A stretch of DNA of 64,000 bases from Hallerella sp964587155 (GTDB lineage: Bacteria > Fibrobacterota > Fibrobacteria > Fibrobacterales > Fibrobacteraceae). The first letter of the stretch is position 1; each line of letters opens with the position of its first letter. A program made the position numbers and the translations under genes. The notes beneath the pieces were generated by a model that saw only the letters and a program-made list of their open reading frames with translations, ran no database searches and was not told where the DNA came from. This document shows, in pieces, positions 33,358 through 40,980 of this stretch. The stretch is from the NCBI GenBank assembly GCA_964587155.1, contig CAZPKF010000004.1, positions 87,853 to 151,852 of the forward strand, read 5' to 3'.

Positions 33358-34140
33358 TTACATGTCCTTGCCGTATACCTTTTCGGCATACGTTGCTGTC
33401 GCCATCAGATATTCGCGGTTCATCTTGGCGATGTAATCCACGGTGATACCCTTCGGGCAAGCAGCCTGGCATTCGTAAAGGTTCGTGCAATTGCCGAATC
33501 CTTCCTTGTCCATCTGAGCGACCATCGCGAGTACACGCTTTTTCGCTTCCACTTTACCTTGCGGCAAGTAAGAAAGATGGCTGACCTTCGCCGAAACGAA
33601 GAGCATTGCAGAAGAATTTTTACAAGCGGCAACGCAAGCACCACAACCGATGCAAGCGGCGGCATCAAAGGCGCGATCCGCTTGATCCTTGGGTACAGGA
33701 ATCGACGCCGCTTCCGGAGCCGCACCTGTATTCACGTTCACGAAACCACCCGCTTGAATGATTCTATCAAACGCACCGCGGTTTACTACGCAATCCTTGA
33801 TGACTGGGAATGCGGATGCGCGCCACGGTTCAATCACGATCGTGTCGCCGTCTTTGAACTTACGCATGTGAAGTTGGCATGTGGTAATCGCATGGTCAGG
33901 ACCGTGCGGCATCCCGTTGATGACCAAAGAGCACATGCCGCAAATGCCTTCACGGCAATCGTGGTCAAATGCAAATCCTTCACGGCCTTGCTTCATTTCA
34001 CGGTCGTTCACGATGTCGAGCATTTCGAGGAAAGACATATCCGGGGAAATGCCGTCGATTTTGACAGTTTCGAACTGGCCTTTTGTCTTGGCGTTCTTCT
34101 GACGCCAAATTTTGAGTGTCAAATGCATATTGTCGCTCAT
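33358..34140 (-). CDS. sdhB: Succinate dehydrogenase/fumarate reductase iron-sulfur subunit
   Basis: A 260-residue electron-transfer subunit with three iron-sulfur clusters. The [2Fe-2S] site is CREGICGMCSLVING (about 65-80), the [4Fe-4S] site CIGCGACVAAC (about 160), and the [3Fe-4S] site LYECQAACPKG (about 215). It passes electrons between SdhA and the membrane quinone site in SdhC. ATG at 34140 overlaps the sdhA stop by 1 nt (TAATG), so a longer start is rejected. In a succinate-forming anaerobe the complex is expected to run mainly as fumarate reductase. Gene order is C-A-B. Confidence 0.96.
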   Translation of the reverse strand: MSDNMHLTLKIWRQKNAKTKGQFETVKIDGISPDMSFLEMLDIVNDREMKQGREGFAFDHDCREGICGMCSLVINGMPHGPDHAITTCQLHMRKFKDGDTIVIEPWRASAFPVIKDCVVNRGAFDRIIQAGGFVNVNTGAAPEAASIPVPKDQADRAFDAAACIGCGACVAACKNSSAMLFVSAKVSHLSYLPQGKVEAKKRVLAMVAQMDKEGFGNCTNLYECQAACPKGITVDYIAKMNREYLMATATYAEKVYGKDM

Positions 34141-36053
34141 TATTTGTAACTCCGCGTCACGAGGTGAACATTGTCGAATGTGAGAGGTTCCTTGGAAAGT
34201 TCCGGATTTTGTCCTTCGCCCTTGTATTCCCAAGCTCCAACGTAGCAGAAGTGTTCATCGTCGCGCATGGCTTCGCCTTCTGCAGTTTGGTGCTCTTCGC
34301 GGAAATGTCCGCCACAAGATTCTTCGCGATGCAAAGCGTCGCGGGCAAGGAGTTCCGCAAATTCGAGGAAGTCTGCCACATGGTTCGCATTTTCGAGGTT
34401 CTGGTTGAAATCCCCTTCGCCACCGAGAACATTTGCGTTCTCCCAGAATTCCGCACGGATTTCCGGAATGCGTTCAAGAGCCTTTTCAAGGCCAGCCTTG
34501 TTTCTGCCCATGCCAACATAGTCCCACATCACCTGACCGAGTTCGCGGTGAATTTCGGAGACGTTCTTCTTGCCGTGAATGTTCAGAATCTTGTTCAAAC
34601 GCTCCATGGTCTGGGCTTCTGCTTCCTTAAACGCCGGATCCGAAGCAGAAACCTTTTCGAGTTTCGTGCCCGCGAAGTAGCCGCCAATGGTATAAGGAAT
34701 TACGAAGTATCCATCGGAAAGTCCCTGCATCAGAGCAGAGGCTCCAAGACGGTTCGCACCGTGATCAGAGAAGTTCGCTTCGCCGAGGACAAAGCAGCCC
34801 GGAATCGTACTCATCAGGTTGTAATCCACCCAAAGCCCGCCCATGGTATAGTGGCTGGCCGGATAGATGCGCATCGGAACCTTGTAAGGATCCTCATCCG
34901 TGATTTTTTCATACATCTGGAAAAGGTTGCCGTATTTAGCAGAAACACCGGCAACACCCATCCGCTTAATCGCATCGGCAAAATCAAGATATACAGCGCG
35001 TTTTGTTGCACCGACACCCATGCCTTGGTCACAAACCATCTTCGCATTGCGAGATGCCACATCACGCGGAACGAGGTTGCCAAACGACGGATAACGTTCT
35101 TCCAAATAGTAATACCGTTCGCTTTCCGGAATTTCATTGGCAGGACGTGTATCGCCAACTTTCTTCGGAACCCAAATTCGGCCATCGTTACGGAGAGATT
35201 CACTCATCAAAGTGAGCTTCGATTGGTGATCGCCTGTAACCGGAATGCACGTCGGGTGAATTTGTGTGTAGCAGGGGTTTGCAAAAAGAGCGCCCTTTTT
35301 GTAAGCTTGCCAAGCGGGGCTGACATTACATCCCTTCGCATTCGTCGAAAGATAGAACACGTTGCCGTAACCACCGGTTGCAAGACAGACCGCATCCGCT
35401 TCATAGCTTTCAAGAGCGCCTGTAATAAGGTTGCGCACCACAATGCCGCGGGCCTTTCCGTCAATGACGACCAAATCTTGCATGTCGCGGCGCGGGAAAA
35501 TTTTCACCGAGCCCTTGGCAACTTGACGCATCAAAGCTTGATAAGCGCCGAGCAAAAGTTGCTGACCGGTCTGTCCACGAGCGTAGAATGTACGGGAAAC
35601 CTGAGTACCGCCGAAGGAACGGTTGGCCAAAAGTCCACCGTAATCACGTCCAAAGGGAACGCCTTGGGCCACGCACTGGTCAATGATCAAATTCGAGTTT
35701 TCCGCAAGGCGGTGCACGTTCGCTTCGCGAGCGCGGAAGTCTCCGCCCTTGACGGTATCATAGAAAAGACGATAAACCGAGTCGCCGTCATTCGTGTAAT
35801 TTTTCGCAGCGTTGATACCGCCCTGAGCAGCAATCGAGTGGGCGCGGCGCGGAGAATCCTGATAGCAGAAAGCCATCACGTTGTATCCGAGTTCGCCGAG
35901 AGATGCGGCAGCAGAAGCACCAGCAAGACCCGTACCAACGACAATGACCTTGAATTTACGTTTGTTTGTCGGATTCACCAATTTAAGTTCGAACTTATGG
36001 CGCGTCCACTTTTCGGAGATGGAACCACCGGGAATATGTGCATCCAAAATCAT
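34140..36053 (-). CDS. sdhA: Succinate dehydrogenase/fumarate reductase flavoprotein subunit
   Basis: The 637-residue catalytic subunit interconverts succinate and fumarate on covalent FAD. The dinucleotide fold is VIVVGTGLAGASAA (about 36-49). The FAD attachment and substrate region is HSIAAQGGINAAKN (about 73-86, His73 the likely FAD-linked residue), with HPTCIP (about 262) and the catalytic Arg region in SDHGANRLGASAL (about 425). The start at 36053 lies 1 nt after the sdhC stop. Length and motifs match the Bacteroidetes/epsilon-type B enzymes with a single large cytochrome subunit. Confidence 0.96.
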   Translation of the reverse strand: MILDAHIPGGSISEKWTRHKFELKLVNPTNKRKFKVIVVGTGLAGASAAASLGELGYNVMAFCYQDSPRRAHSIAAQGGINAAKNYTNDGDSVYRLFYDTVKGGDFRAREANVHRLAENSNLIIDQCVAQGVPFGRDYGGLLANRSFGGTQVSRTFYARGQTGQQLLLGAYQALMRQVAKGSVKIFPRRDMQDLVVIDGKARGIVVRNLITGALESYEADAVCLATGGYGNVFYLSTNAKGCNVSPAWQAYKKGALFANPCYTQIHPTCIPVTGDHQSKLTLMSESLRNDGRIWVPKKVGDTRPANEIPESERYYYLEERYPSFGNLVPRDVASRNAKMVCDQGMGVGATKRAVYLDFADAIKRMGVAGVSAKYGNLFQMYEKITDEDPYKVPMRIYPASHYTMGGLWVDYNLMSTIPGCFVLGEANFSDHGANRLGASALMQGLSDGYFVIPYTIGGYFAGTKLEKVSASDPAFKEAEAQTMERLNKILNIHGKKNVSEIHRELGQVMWDYVGMGRNKAGLEKALERIPEIRAEFWENANVLGGEGDFNQNLENANHVADFLEFAELLARDALHREESCGGHFREEHQTAEGEAMRDDEHFCYVGAWEYKGEGQNPELSKEPLTFDNVHLVTRSYK

Positions 36054-36054
36054 A

Positions 36055-36903
36055 TTAGCGATCTCCTTCTACGATATACGAAACCTGAAATTCGTCTGCG
36101 GAAACAGAGAAAGAAATTTTCTTCGCTTTAGCAGCTTCTTCTTGAACCTTTTGTTTGCCTTCGAGCTCAATCTGCTTTTGGTGAGAAGCATTGCGCAACG
36201 CTTCTGTGCCCGGCTGATGGGCAATGTAGCAGCTGAAAGCAGCTTCGAAAGCGAATCCCAACGCAACAACCACGCTGTAAACAACACCGATGATTTCAAT
36301 AATCGGTGTCCATTTCTGGTGGGCAATGCCAAGCGTCTGGAACGCAGAAGCAATCGCATGGAACAGGTGCATGCCAATAACAAACATGCTGATCAGGTAG
36401 AAGACTGTCCAAATCGGATTTGCAAACATATCAATTGTGGTGAGCCACATATCGCGAATCACTTCGCCGGCTTCATTTTCATACAGATAATGCGTACCGA
36501 ATTTGAGGACCATCAAATGTTGAATGACAAAACCCAACACGAAAAGACCAGACCAGATCATGGTGAAGCTGGCAAACGTTTTATGGCCTTTGCGGGCGTT
36601 CACTTCATAAGCTTCGGGGCCGCGCGCCTTGCGGTTTTCAAGCTTCAACTTGATAGCCAAAAAGACGTGGATGAAGAAAATGGCAATGAGCCCAATTTCT
36701 ATGAAGTAGATGATGGGCTTCATTCCCGTCAACAGTTGCGTGTAAGCGTTATAATGCGCCTGCGCCGCGGATTGGTCCAGGTTTACAAGCTGCAAGTTGC
36801 CTATCATGTGCCCTAAAATGAAGAGCGCAATCATGGCCCCCGTGCAACCCATAATCTGCTTCTTTCCGATGGAGGAAGTCAGATATTTGATGATCCATTG
36901 CAT
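36055..36903 (-). CDS. sdhC: Succinate dehydrogenase/fumarate reductase cytochrome b subunit (diheme type)
   Basis: A 282-residue membrane anchor with five hydrophobic segments. His residues in FILGHMIGN, FIHVFLAI, VIQHLMVLKF and GMHLFHAIA fall where the diheme fumarate reductase FrdC has its heme ligands, so two b hemes are expected. It carries quinone chemistry for SdhAB. AAGGAG lies 11 nt before the ATG at 36903, which is preferred over an upstream in-frame start. The C-terminal ~50 residues are charged (KQIELEGKQKVQEEAAKAKK), an extension beyond the fifth helix. Confidence 0.93.
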   Translation of the reverse strand: MQWIIKYLTSSIGKKQIMGCTGAMIALFILGHMIGNLQLVNLDQSAAQAHYNAYTQLLTGMKPIIYFIEIGLIAIFFIHVFLAIKLKLENRKARGPEAYEVNARKGHKTFASFTMIWSGLFVLGFVIQHLMVLKFGTHYLYENEAGEVIRDMWLTTIDMFANPIWTVFYLISMFVIGMHLFHAIASAFQTLGIAHQKWTPIIEIIGVVYSVVVALGFAFEAAFSCYIAHQPGTEALRNASHQKQIELEGKQKVQEEAAKAKKISFSVSADEFQVSYIVEGDR

Positions 36904-36938
36904 GTGGTTTTTGTCTCCTTGTGTGATGTTGACTAAGA

Positions 36939-37394
36939 TTAACCGAGGACTTTGCAAGCTTTTTGAGAAGCCGCGTCGTATTCGTAAAGATCTTCCTTCT
37001 TGAACCAGAAGGCAACTTCGCGTTCCGCACTGGCAGGGCTGTCGGAACTGTGCACAACGTTTTCCGTCATGGACGGGGCGAAATCAAAGCGGAGAGTTCC
37101 CGGTTCCGCTTTTTCCGGATTCGTCGCACCGTTGATCGCGCGCACCTTGGCAATTGCATTTTCACCGGCAAGGGCAATCATGACAGAAGGACCCGCCGTC
37201 ATATACGCTTCCAATTCGGGGAAGAAAGGCTTGTTCACGTGTTCTGCATAAAACCCGCGAGCATCCTCCGAAGTCATCTGGTGCATTTTGAGCCCGACAA
37301 TAGAAAGCCGCGCACTCGTGTATCTATCCAAGATTCGACCGATTAGACCGGATTTCACACCGTTCGGTTTGATCATGGCAAATGTCATTTCCAT
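36939..37394 (-). CDS. ndk: Nucleoside diphosphate kinase
   Basis: This enzyme transfers phosphate between nucleoside tri- and diphosphates through a phosphohistidine. The 151-residue protein has AMIKPNGVKSGLIG at the N-terminus and the active-site segment NVVHSSDSPASAEREV (catalytic His about 120; HSSDS rather than the more common HGSDS). A TATATT box lies in the 39-nt gap upstream. sdhC follows 35 nt downstream in the same direction and may be co-transcribed. Confidence 0.96.
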   Translation of the reverse strand: MEMTFAMIKPNGVKSGLIGRILDRYTSARLSIVGLKMHQMTSEDARGFYAEHVNKPFFPELEAYMTAGPSVMIALAGENAIAKVRAINGATNPEKAEPGTLRFDFAPSMTENVVHSSDSPASAEREVAFWFKKEDLYEYDAASQKACKVLG

Positions 37395-37433
37395 ATAATT
37401 ACCGCCTTAATCTAAGGGTTGCTTTAATATAGT

Positions 37434-39500
37434 TTAATTCAAAGAATTTTCCTGTTTAGAAATTTTTTCGTTGAGCTCTTCCGTGAGCTTTCCGCCGCTT
37501 TCAATATCCCGAAGAAGCCATTCAACATCGCCCTTCATTTCACTTTGAGGATACTTTCGCAAAAATTCTTGGAACAAAGCTTTCGCTAGAGAATCATTTT
37601 TCACGTTTTCGCGGAGAATGAACGCCCGGCTGAACAGCGCTTTTTCGGCAAAAGGCGAATCCGGCCACAGGGCGCAGTAAGCGGCATAATCCTTTTCGGC
37701 ATCCGAGAATTTTTCCCGTTCCGCTTCAATTTTGGCGGATTCCAAAATCGACTTGGCGAATAGAGAATCGTTCTCGTCGGCGGCAAGGGCATGAATGCGC
37801 TGCCATGTCACCCAAGCACCCATCAGGTTTCGCGCCTGATAGAAAGAATCCGCCACCACGACTAGTTCTGCCGTTGAATACAAATTCCGATGCGGGAGAT
37901 AAGCACTGTCCACAACGGTAACAGGATATTTAGTCAAAAGATCTCTTCTGTACCGTTCAAACCAGCCCTGCGAGAAATTCTTGGACGCCGAGAGGAAAAT
38001 GCGGATTTTGACGGAATCCAAATCAAGAGTTTTGGGTGCAGAAACCTGGCTGCGGTAATAGCGGTAAAGGAATTCCTTGTCCGGAGTCTGACGGAAAAGG
38101 CCAAGCTCCCCGCGCACATTTTCAAACGGGACATTGGGGAAAAGGGCTGCGCCTATCCGGTCATAGAGGTTCCGCAGAGAATCCTGTGACGAAAAGAAGC
38201 CATTTTGGGCTAGCGAATCGGCAAAAGCTTTTCTGTAAAACGAGATGCGAATGTTTTCTTTCAAGTCTTCAAAGAAGGCACTTCGGTCAAGGCCAGCCTC
38301 TTTTGCAGCCATCGCTTTCAACTTCCAAGTAGAAAGCATCATCACGCAGCGACGGCGAGGATATTCCCTTTTGTAACGCGCCGGCATTTCATTTTTCAAC
38401 ATTTGGACGTCCTTTTCTGTCACTAACGGTTTCCCGTTGATCGTCGAAAGGACATAAGCGGAATCCAACGGAAGTTCATCCTGCCCGGATAGTTTCATTT
38501 CGATTTGACCGGCGACCACCTCCAACGGAGCACCATCAAATTCTTCCTTGTGCTCGGCATAATATTTTTCCACTTCCGGATAATGGATAGGTTCCAACCG
38601 GAACTTGTACCGTTCGCGCAAGAGACTGTCCATGTCCGAACTCATCGCACTGCGAATTTCCGACAGGAACTTAGCCCGCAAAACGGAATCGCGGCCCACT
38701 TCGGGGATAACTTCCGGTGCACGGCGCAAAAGGATCTTGACTACGTAAAATTCCGCGCCATCCCGAAGAAGGCGAATGGCTCCCACAGGCAACGAATCCT
38801 TTCCAAACAAGACTTCGCGGAGAACTTCGCTCTTCATCACGCCGTCTTTAGAGTCCGAGCGGAATGTTTTTTGCATCAACCCTTGAATAGACGACAGAGA
38901 AACTTTCCGGGAAACGAGGTCTTCTTCGACTTTTTTCGCTACGGAAGAATCCGAAGTTGTGGCATACGCCACATTCACTTCCGAAACATTTTGCAAGTCC
39001 AGCTTTTTCTGGATAAAGCGGTGAAGCGAGTCTGCATTTTCCTGCAAATAGAGCCTGTCCGCCACCTTGGCCCAGCACTCTCCGATTTCAAGACAGGATT
39101 CCGCTGCAAAAGAAGCTTTTTCTGCGTTAAAAAATTTCTGAAGAGCCTCATCGGAAAATCCCAAGTTCTGACCGATGAAATATTCACCGTAAACTTGTGC
39201 CAGAAAGCGGTCTTCCAATTCGCCCATGCGCTTTTGAATTTTCGGATTATCCTTTCCGACTAGATTTTCCGCTTCTTGAAAAATCAACCGGGATTCAATC
39301 ACATTTTCCAAGGCGGCACTTTTCTGACTGGGTTCTACATAAGGCTTAGGCGAAGTCCGCCTTAAAAAATCAACATCCGATTGATGAATGTCGATGCCGC
39401 CGACCCGAGCCACCAGCCGGTCCGAAGGCGTTTCGGCAGAGCAAGCCCAAAAAACAGCGGCAGAAAATGCACAGACTATTCCCAATTGTTTCTTTTTCAT
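37434..39500 (-). CDS. SurA/PrsA-like lipoprotein with C-terminal TPR region
   Basis: A 688-residue predicted lipoprotein (lipobox AVFWAC, Cys20). Residues about 25-130 look like a SurA-type chaperone N-domain (VARVGGIDIHQSDVDFLRR, then ENVIESRLIFQEAENL). About 140-340 resemble peptidyl-prolyl isomerase-like segments (VLFGKDSLPVGAIRLLRDGAEFYVVKIL), without the full parvulin motif set. A third long helical region follows, and residues about 595-670 are TPR-like (AEKDYAAYCALWPDSPFAEKA and LFQEFLRKYPQSE), as in BamD. A combined chaperone/TPR protein of this size is unusual. It lies 21 nt after the STAS gene. Confidence 0.75.
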   Translation of the reverse strand: MKKKQLGIVCAFSAAVFWACSAETPSDRLVARVGGIDIHQSDVDFLRRTSPKPYVEPSQKSAALENVIESRLIFQEAENLVGKDNPKIQKRMGELEDRFLAQVYGEYFIGQNLGFSDEALQKFFNAEKASFAAESCLEIGECWAKVADRLYLQENADSLHRFIQKKLDLQNVSEVNVAYATTSDSSVAKKVEEDLVSRKVSLSSIQGLMQKTFRSDSKDGVMKSEVLREVLFGKDSLPVGAIRLLRDGAEFYVVKILLRRAPEVIPEVGRDSVLRAKFLSEIRSAMSSDMDSLLRERYKFRLEPIHYPEVEKYYAEHKEEFDGAPLEVVAGQIEMKLSGQDELPLDSAYVLSTINGKPLVTEKDVQMLKNEMPARYKREYPRRRCVMMLSTWKLKAMAAKEAGLDRSAFFEDLKENIRISFYRKAFADSLAQNGFFSSQDSLRNLYDRIGAALFPNVPFENVRGELGLFRQTPDKEFLYRYYRSQVSAPKTLDLDSVKIRIFLSASKNFSQGWFERYRRDLLTKYPVTVVDSAYLPHRNLYSTAELVVVADSFYQARNLMGAWVTWQRIHALAADENDSLFAKSILESAKIEAEREKFSDAEKDYAAYCALWPDSPFAEKALFSRAFILRENVKNDSLAKALFQEFLRKYPQSEMKGDVEWLLRDIESGGKLTEELNEKISKQENSLN

Positions 39501-39521
39501 ATCGGTAAATTCTCCAAGTAA

Positions 39522-39878
39522 TTAAAGTGTTGCCAACGCTTCGTCCAATGTCTTGTGGAGTTCTAGCAATTGGTCTGCGCCAATAATTTCAATGATTTCC
39601 AAAACATTTTCGTTGACATTCGCCACTTTGAATACGCCGCCGACTTCCTTGACTTTTTTGTTTACAAACAAAAGTGCTCCGAGGCCCGTGCTGTTGACAT
39701 AACGCAATCGGGAAAAATCGGCGACAAGCGTTGTCACATCGTCTTTCAAAAGGGCGACCATTTCATTTGACGTTTCTTCTGCATTTGTCGAATCCAAATC
39801 TCCGACAAAACGCAACAGACGCGCCTGTGGGTGATTTTCAATCTGTTCAATACTCAAAAGTTCCCGATGTTCGTTCAT
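39522..39878 (-). CDS. STAS-domain anti-anti-sigma-factor-like protein
   Basis: A 118-residue single STAS domain. RYVNSTGLGALLFVNKKV (about 61-78) carries the phosphorylatable Ser/Thr position found in SpoIIAA/RsbV proteins. Such proteins bind or release an anti-sigma kinase according to phosphorylation. The ATG overlaps the STAS-HATPase gene stop by 4 nt (ATGA). The set lacks an obvious sigma factor or PP2C phosphatase, so the output target is elsewhere. It precedes the SurA-like gene. Confidence 0.88.
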   Translation of the reverse strand: MNEHRELLSIEQIENHPQARLLRFVGDLDSTNAEETSNEMVALLKDDVTTLVADFSRLRYVNSTGLGALLFVNKKVKEVGGVFKVANVNENVLEIIEIIGADQLLELHKTLDEALATL

Positions 39879-40660
39879 ATACCCTCTCGGTTTCTGACAA
39901 TTTCAACTTCGACGCTTTCCGCCTCGATCCGCCAAGTCATCTGCGACGACAACTTTTTGACCAGGGCAATTCCACGTCCCCGGAAAGATCCCGGTTCGAT
40001 AAATGGATTTTCATAACGCTCAATTAAAGCCTTCCGTTCACTGTCCGAAAGTGCCTTGCAGCGGTTGAAAACCGTGAGCGTGATTTTTTCACAATCAAAC
40101 TTCAATTGAACGGCAAAAACGCCGTCTGGCGGTTGCCCGTGTTCAATGGCGTTGTTCGCCAGTTCATCGACTATCGTCTCTAGGACAAACACATCCTTGG
40201 AACCATACCCTTTGCCCGTTAAAATTTCGGCAACCAAACGCCTTGTCGGGGGAACGATAAGAGGTTGCGCCGGAAGAACCAGCCGAAGTTCCCGGAAAGT
40301 TCTCCTGTGTTCCCAGCGGAACGCATTCAAAAATGCGTCCAAATCTTGATACGATGGAATCGCCAAATCAACGCCCATCAACTTCAATTTTTTCGACAAT
40401 TCCCGACTGGCCGAAAGCAGGGAAACGCTCCCATGCCGGGCAACCATCCGAGAACGCAATCCCATGATGACACCGACTGCGGGAGAACTCAAAAATTCCA
40501 CCGCCGATAAATCCACGGCCCAATGCAAAGCTCCGCGGCGTTCGAATTCTTCTAATTGCGCAGAAATTCGGGGAACCTGTTCCAAACCGATTTCTCCGGA
40601 GAGCCTGATGACAGCGATATCCGGTTCTTCGTTGAGAAATTGTACGGATACGGGAATCAT
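39875..40660 (-). CDS. STAS-HATPase fusion, partner-switching regulator
   Basis: A 261-residue fusion. Residues about 1-110 form a STAS domain with the Ser at EFLSSPAVGVIMG (about 55-66). Residues about 120-258 form a GHKL/RsbW-type ATPase with the N box IVDELANNAIEHG (about 165-177) and the G-type lid GRGIALVKKLSS (about 233-244). Combining substrate-like and kinase-like halves in one chain would allow the protein to regulate itself or compete with the separate STAS protein next to it. The ATG overlaps the upstream stop by 4 nt. Confidence 0.85.
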   Translation of the reverse strand: MIPVSVQFLNEEPDIAVIRLSGEIGLEQVPRISAQLEEFERRGALHWAVDLSAVEFLSSPAVGVIMGLRSRMVARHGSVSLLSASRELSKKLKLMGVDLAIPSYQDLDAFLNAFRWEHRRTFRELRLVLPAQPLIVPPTRRLVAEILTGKGYGSKDVFVLETIVDELANNAIEHGQPPDGVFAVQLKFDCEKITLTVFNRCKALSDSERKALIERYENPFIEPGSFRGRGIALVKKLSSQMTWRIEAESVEVEIVRNREGI

Positions 40661-40938
40661 ACAATGGAAAATTCCCTTTTCAAAGAACTATTTCCCTTTT
40701 CATCTGACGCCGAAAGGATTAACACATTGCCATTTCGGCAAATTTCCAGATGGAGCTGCGGAGACGGGATGCGGGAGAATTCTATGTCTAACCATTCGAC
40801 AATTTCTTCTTTTACTGTGGACCGAACGGCCCTGGGCGATTCCAGTGCACAAACGTAATCCACCGCCGCTGTCTTCAGGGCGAAGAGAAAATCCGGATCC
40901 GAAGTAACGTCCAGACGAATGGTTTGAATATCGGGCAT
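40657..40938 (-). CDS. Small protein resembling the N-terminal half of an anti-sigma HATPase
   Basis: A 93-residue protein starting MPDIQTIRLDV. The region FLFALKTAAVDYVCALES, then TVKEEIVEWLDIEF, has the helix layout of the first part of RsbW-type ATPases, where the second helix ends in the N box; here the N box Asn is not recognisable. It is the first gene of the STAS cluster, overlapping the next by 4 nt. It may be a regulatory fragment rather than a kinase. ATG 40938 is preferred over ATG 40956 because it starts at the folded core. Confidence 0.55.
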   Translation of the reverse strand: MPDIQTIRLDVTSDPDFLFALKTAAVDYVCALESPRAVRSTVKEEIVEWLDIEFSRIPSPQLHLEICRNGNVLILSASDEKGNSSLKREFSIV

Positions 40939-40967
40939 ACGCTTCTCAATATACATAGATTTCTAGC

Positions 40968-40974
40968 TATATTG
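40968..40974 (+). promoter_or_regulatory. -10-like TATATTG before tamB GTG start
   Basis: TATATT (40968-40973) ends 7 nt before the GTG at 40981. There is no ribosome site in between, so the transcript is predicted to be leaderless with a GTG start. Confidence 0.5.
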
Positions 40975-40980
40975 CAACTT

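Noticed and set aside
34141..34233. N-terminal extension of sdhB
   Set aside because: It would run into the sdhA coding end; the ATG at 34140 in the TAATG overlap gives the normal length.
34116..36131. A 671-residue plus-strand open frame opposite sdhA
   Set aside because: It is a shadow of the sdhA reading frame: sdhA has all the expected motifs and operon overlaps, and the opposite frame has none.
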